Source: Opitutaceae bacterium (lineage in GTDB: Bacteria; Verrucomicrobiota; Verrucomicrobiia; Opitutales; Opitutaceae). Taken from it: a stretch of 64,000 nucleotides of DNA. This document shows, in pieces, positions 61,273 to 64,000 of this stretch. The notes beneath the pieces were generated by a model. The model had not been told where the DNA came from, did no database searches, and saw only the letters and a list, made by a program, of their open reading frames with translations. The stretch spans positions 1 to 64,000 of the forward strand of contig JAGYIG010000009.1 in assembly GCA_018402455.1 (NCBI GenBank), in the 5' to 3' direction. A program made the translations under genes and the position numbers. Within the stretch, counting starts at the first letter, position 1, and the number at the start of each line of letters is the position of its first letter.

Positions 61273-61629
61273 TCAAAAGGGGGGCTCTTCGTCAACCTCG
61301 CCCGCGCCCATCTCGGGTTCCCGCAGGGGAGGACCCTCTCCGGAGTCGGGCGCCCCACTGTCGCTGCCGCCCGCTGACTCGATCTTCCACGCGTTGAGGT
61401 TCACGTAGTAGTTTTCCTTCCATTCGCGTCCGCGGATGTCGAAAAAGACCTTGATCTGGTCTCCCTCCTTCAGGGGTTCGAGTAAGCTGACTTTATCCTT
61501 CACGAGCTCAAATTTGATGTCCTGGGGGTAGCGCTCGGCGGTCGTGGTCAGCACAAATTCGCGCTTGTTGAAGCCGCTGCCAAAGGTCTGTTCCTCGAAA
61601 ATCTTTTTAATGGTGCCGGAAATATCCAT
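61273..61629 (-). CDS. DUF3127 (OB-fold) protein
   Basis: This 118-residue protein matches DUF3127, a single-stranded-DNA-binding-like OB fold: [47 protein letters not shown] and [22 protein letters not shown]. It ends in an acidic/Pro tail (EVDEEPPF) that resembles the acidic tip of SSB proteins. The ATG at 61629 gives the family start. A nucleic-acid-binding role is inferred from the fold. Confidence 0.85.
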   Translation of the reverse strand: MDISGTIKKIFEEQTFGSGFNKREFVLTTTAERYPQDIKFELVKDKVSLLEPLKEGDQIKVFFDIRGREWKENYYVNLNAWKIESAGGSDSGAPDSGEGPPLREPEMGAGEVDEEPPF

Positions 61630-61734
61630 AGGGGAGACGTTACGCGGACGATTGAGTCCGGGGCCAGCGCGCAATTGCAAAAATGATGCCGTGGCGCGCT
61701 TCGACGGGTTTAGCCCGGCGAACCGGGAACCGGG

Positions 61735-62280
61735 TTATTCGGGGTCGGGCTGCAGAAACCCCATCGCGGCTTCCATGATGGCGTCAGCGGGTCCGGCCGA
61801 CGTGATCGCGGTCAGGTGGTCAGCCCCGACGGCAAAGGCCTGAAACTGCGGCGTGCCACCGGGGATCACCGTCGGCCAGAGCGGTTGCTCCACCATGGTG
61901 GGTCCCAGTGCGGGCCACGGATACCGCTGGTCGCGGAGATAATCAGCGCGGGCTCCCGGGCTGTCATCCACCGCGTAGCTGATGATTTGTAAACCCGGCA
62001 GGCCCGCCCGGAAACGGGGGTAGGTGGTGCGCAATGCGGCGCCGATGCGTTGGCACGGGTCACACCACGCGGCACTGTAGAAAAAGACCACGACCCGGGT
62101 GGCGGGGTCGAGTTTGACCGGGGGCAGGGCAAACTTTTTGGGCTGAACCAAGCCGCCCGGCGTCAAATCGGGTCGGGGGAGTTGAGCTCCAACCTCGAAC
62201 GCGGCCTCCCCTCTCAACGTCAGAAGCCCCATCAGGATGACGATGCGGCCCAGAGTGGAGCGAGTGGCGAGATCGAGCAT
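61735..62280 (-). CDS. Exported thioredoxin-like protein
   Basis: This 181-residue protein has a signal-type hydrophobic segment (about residues 9-26) and a thioredoxin-fold domain with AAWCDPCQRIG as active-site CxxC. It belongs to the broad TlpA/thioredoxin group that reduces or transfers disulfides in the periplasm. It starts 4 bp after the TonB receptor stop, so the two form one transcription unit; a role in maturing that receptor or its cargo pathway is plausible. Confidence 0.8.
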   Translation of the reverse strand: MLDLATRSTLGRIVILMGLLTLRGEAAFEVGAQLPRPDLTPGGLVQPKKFALPPVKLDPATRVVVFFYSAAWCDPCQRIGAALRTTYPRFRAGLPGLQIISYAVDDSPGARADYLRDQRYPWPALGPTMVEQPLWPTVIPGGTPQFQAFAVGADHLTAITSAGPADAIMEAAMGFLQPDPE

Positions 62281-62284
62281 GCGT

Positions 62285-64000
62285 TCAGAAATCAACGCGG
62301 GCGCTCAAGGTCCAGGTGCGCGGATAGCGCGGGCCGTAGACGTAGCCCGGATCACGGGAAGGCCCGGTTTCCAGGTCGTCTTGATACTGGTCGAACAGGT
62401 TGTTCACGTTCGTGGAAAGGGTGAGCTCAAAGGATTCGAAGTTGAAGGCCTTGCTGATCCCCAGATCCAAGACCAGAAAGTCGGGCGTCGCTTCGACCGC
62501 ATTTACGCCCGGCACGATCGAATCGAGTCGGTCGGCCAGCATCTCGCCGGTCCATTTTAACCCGAGGTAGGCATTCACCAATTGCTCGTTGGTATAGATC
62601 ATTTGCAGCACCCCTGACCAATCGGGGGTTTTGTTGTAGCGGCGGGTGCCGCGGTCAGGATCCGCTTCGTCGAAACGGGCTTTGCTGTAGGCGAGGCCTG
62701 CATTCATGGAAAGGTGGGAGCTGAAGCGGTAGGAGGCATCCCATTCCGCCCCGAGGACGGTGGAGCCCGCGGTGTTCACGCGATCAATCTTCTCGCGGCC
62801 GTTTTCCAGGCGCAGGGTGCCTTCCGCCAAATCGAATGAGTTCGCCAACCGGGTGTAGTAGCCCTGGAGCGAGGTCACCAACCGGCCCTCCAGCGCGGAG
62901 GGAGTGAAGTCGGCTCCGAGCGCGAAGGTGTGTGACCGCTCTTCCCGCAAGGGAGCGGGGTTTACAATGTCGCGCGGCACGCCGCCGATATTTTCGATGT
63001 GGATGTCTTCGTCGAAAACCCGCGGCGCCAAAAAGCCGGAGCTGTAGTTGGCTCGCCAAGCCAGTTCGGAGGTGGCGGCCCAACGACCGGCGATCCGCGG
63101 TGAGACGACCCAATGGTTGAGCGTGTTGGCTTGGTCGGCCCGCAGGCCGGGCACGAGTTCGAATCGATCATGGATGCGCCATTCATCCTGGATGAAGAAT
63201 CCGACGTTTTGGTAGGTGTCGTCATGCAGCGCGGCGATGAAGTTCCCCGCCGCATTGAGCTGATCGTCCTGCAGGTCCTCGGTCTCGTATTGCACGCCCA
63301 GGATGATGTGGTGAGTGCCGGTGTTGCCGATTTGACCGGCCGCATAGGCCAGCGACGCGTCGAAGAACCAGGTCGTGGTTTTGGTGGCGCCGAAGCTGTT
63401 GAAGGAGCCGCCGCCCGTGCCACCGGGCGGATCGCCAAAGAGCGCCGCGGCGCGAGCGGCGTCGGACCCCGGGGGCGCGTCGGCCCTGGGCGCGACGCCC
63501 CGGTAGGTCATGGCGACCGGATCGACGAAAGGATCGCCGGGGTGGATAAGCTCCTCGCCGGTGCCGCCGTAGTAACTGTCGCGATAGAATTTCACGGCTG
63601 AGACCGAAGCAGTCAGACTCAACGCGGGAGAGATCTCCTGATCCCAACGCAACGTCGCCCAGTGGTAGTCGGTCGCCAGAGATTCGGCGATCTGGGCATA
63701 CCCCTCCGGCACCTCCAAGCGATCTCCGCCGCGGCGTTCCTCGGCGATGTGTTGGTAGTTGAAGGTGAGCCGTGTGCGATCAGTAGGATTCCACCAGAGG
63801 TAGGTGCCGAGGGTGGTGTTCTCGCGTTGCACCAGTTCGGAAAAGCCATCGCCGTTGGCGTCGTAGCTTTCCTGATCGCTGGCGAGGCCATAGAATGAGC
63901 CTTTGAGCGAGCCATCATCACTCACCAGGAAACTGGCAAACTGCGACTGCGAAGTGACCGTGCCAGCGAGGTTGCGGACCGTTGTTTCGAAGTGCGTGTG
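62285..64000 (-). CDS. TonB-dependent receptor, N-terminus outside window
   Basis: The reading frame stays open to the window edge, so 571 residues of barrel and C-terminus are visible while signal peptide, plug and start are missing. Features include TLGTYLWWNPTDRTRLTFNYQHI, VGFFIQDEWRIHDRFELVPGLR (the usual mid-barrel TonB receptor segment) and a C-terminus NVNNLFDQYQDDLE to RVDF. It resembles siderophore or vitamin receptors in general, but no substrate can be assigned. The internal GTG at 63925 is not a start, since the frame and barrel pattern continue upstream of it. Confidence 0.87.
   Translation of the reverse strand, partial: HTHFETTVRNLAGTVTSQSQFASFLVSDDGSLKGSFYGLASDQESYDANGDGFSELVQRENTTLGTYLWWNPTDRTRLTFNYQHIAEERRGGDRLEVPEGYAQIAESLATDYHWATLRWDQEISPALSLTASVSAVKFYRDSYYGGTGEELIHPGDPFVDPVAMTYRGVAPRADAPPGSDAARAAALFGDPPGGTGGGSFNSFGATKTTTWFFDASLAYAAGQIGNTGTHHIILGVQYETEDLQDDQLNAAGNFIAALHDDTYQNVGFFIQDEWRIHDRFELVPGLRADQANTLNHWVVSPRIAGRWAATSELAWRANYSSGFLAPRVFDEDIHIENIGGVPRDIVNPAPLREERSHTFALGADFTPSALEGRLVTSLQGYYTRLANSFDLAEGTLRLENGREKIDRVNTAGSTVLGAEWDASYRFSSHLSMNAGLAYSKARFDEADPDRGTRRYNKTPDWSGVLQMIYTNEQLVNAYLGLKWTGEMLADRLDSIVPGVNAVEATPDFLVLDLGISKAFNFESFELTLSTNVNNLFDQYQDDLETGPSRDPGYVYGPRYPRTWTLSARVDF

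Overview
The window looks like chromosomal DNA from a high-GC, Gram-negative member of the Verrucomicrobiota, most likely the Opitutaceae. This is inferred from the gene repertoire, not from a marker gene: four TonB-dependent receptors, CRTAC1-type FG-GAP/UnbV proteins, a PadR plus FtsX-type permease pair, a GH97 enzyme, and a GH10 xylanase carrying paired NLSTRG-type C-terminal domains. No rRNA, tRNA, CRISPR array, prophage or insertion sequence was seen.

Layout. 0-6.4 kb: a large secreted FG-GAP/UnbV protein faces a translationally coupled pair (FG-GAP lipoprotein and membrane-anchored TPR protein); a nest of hairpins separates the convergent ends. 6.7-20.7 kb: a respiratory complex I operon, nuoB to nuoN in canonical order, without nuoA beside it, ending in a textbook terminator. 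Its four largest gaps are all 118-136 bp and hold 7-bp-periodic inverted arrays. 20.8-38.1 kb: xylanase, a tandem-domain ThyX-like protein, an EEP-family phosphohydrolase, a methyltransferase, PadR with a duplicated permease, ComEC-like and RarA genes, a transglutaminase, then ribH-nusB-ftsY and deoC.

38.3-46.7 kb: a TonB receptor, a purple-acid-phosphatase-like enzyme, a chalcone-isomerase-like secreted protein, a fused acyltransferase/N-acyltransferase resembling the ornithine-lipid synthase OlsF, and a DMT-type membrane protein. The upstream region and first codons of the TonB receptor gene are duplicated upstream of the phosphatase gene. Together this suggests, as inference, a phosphate-scavenging and phosphorus-sparing locus. 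46.9-47.4 kb: an intact HigA-type antitoxin behind a frameshifted, N-terminally eroded HigB toxin.

47.6-54.7 kb: a reverse-strand metal operon with a CxxC leader protein, OprC-type copper receptor, CusF-like protein, a beta-propeller fused to CusF, a His-rich small protein and a ZnuD-like receptor with acidic/His loops. 54.8-64 kb: MgtE, a DUF1653 protein, a GH97 glycosidase of the retaining type, modB-modA without modC, a PhoD-like protein whose metal ligands appear systematically replaced, a DUF3127 protein, a thioredoxin-like protein, and a TonB receptor cut by the window end.

Most starts given here were moved inward from the longest open frame to match signal peptides, stop/start overlaps or family length. 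All functional assignments rest on motifs read by eye; no database search was possible.
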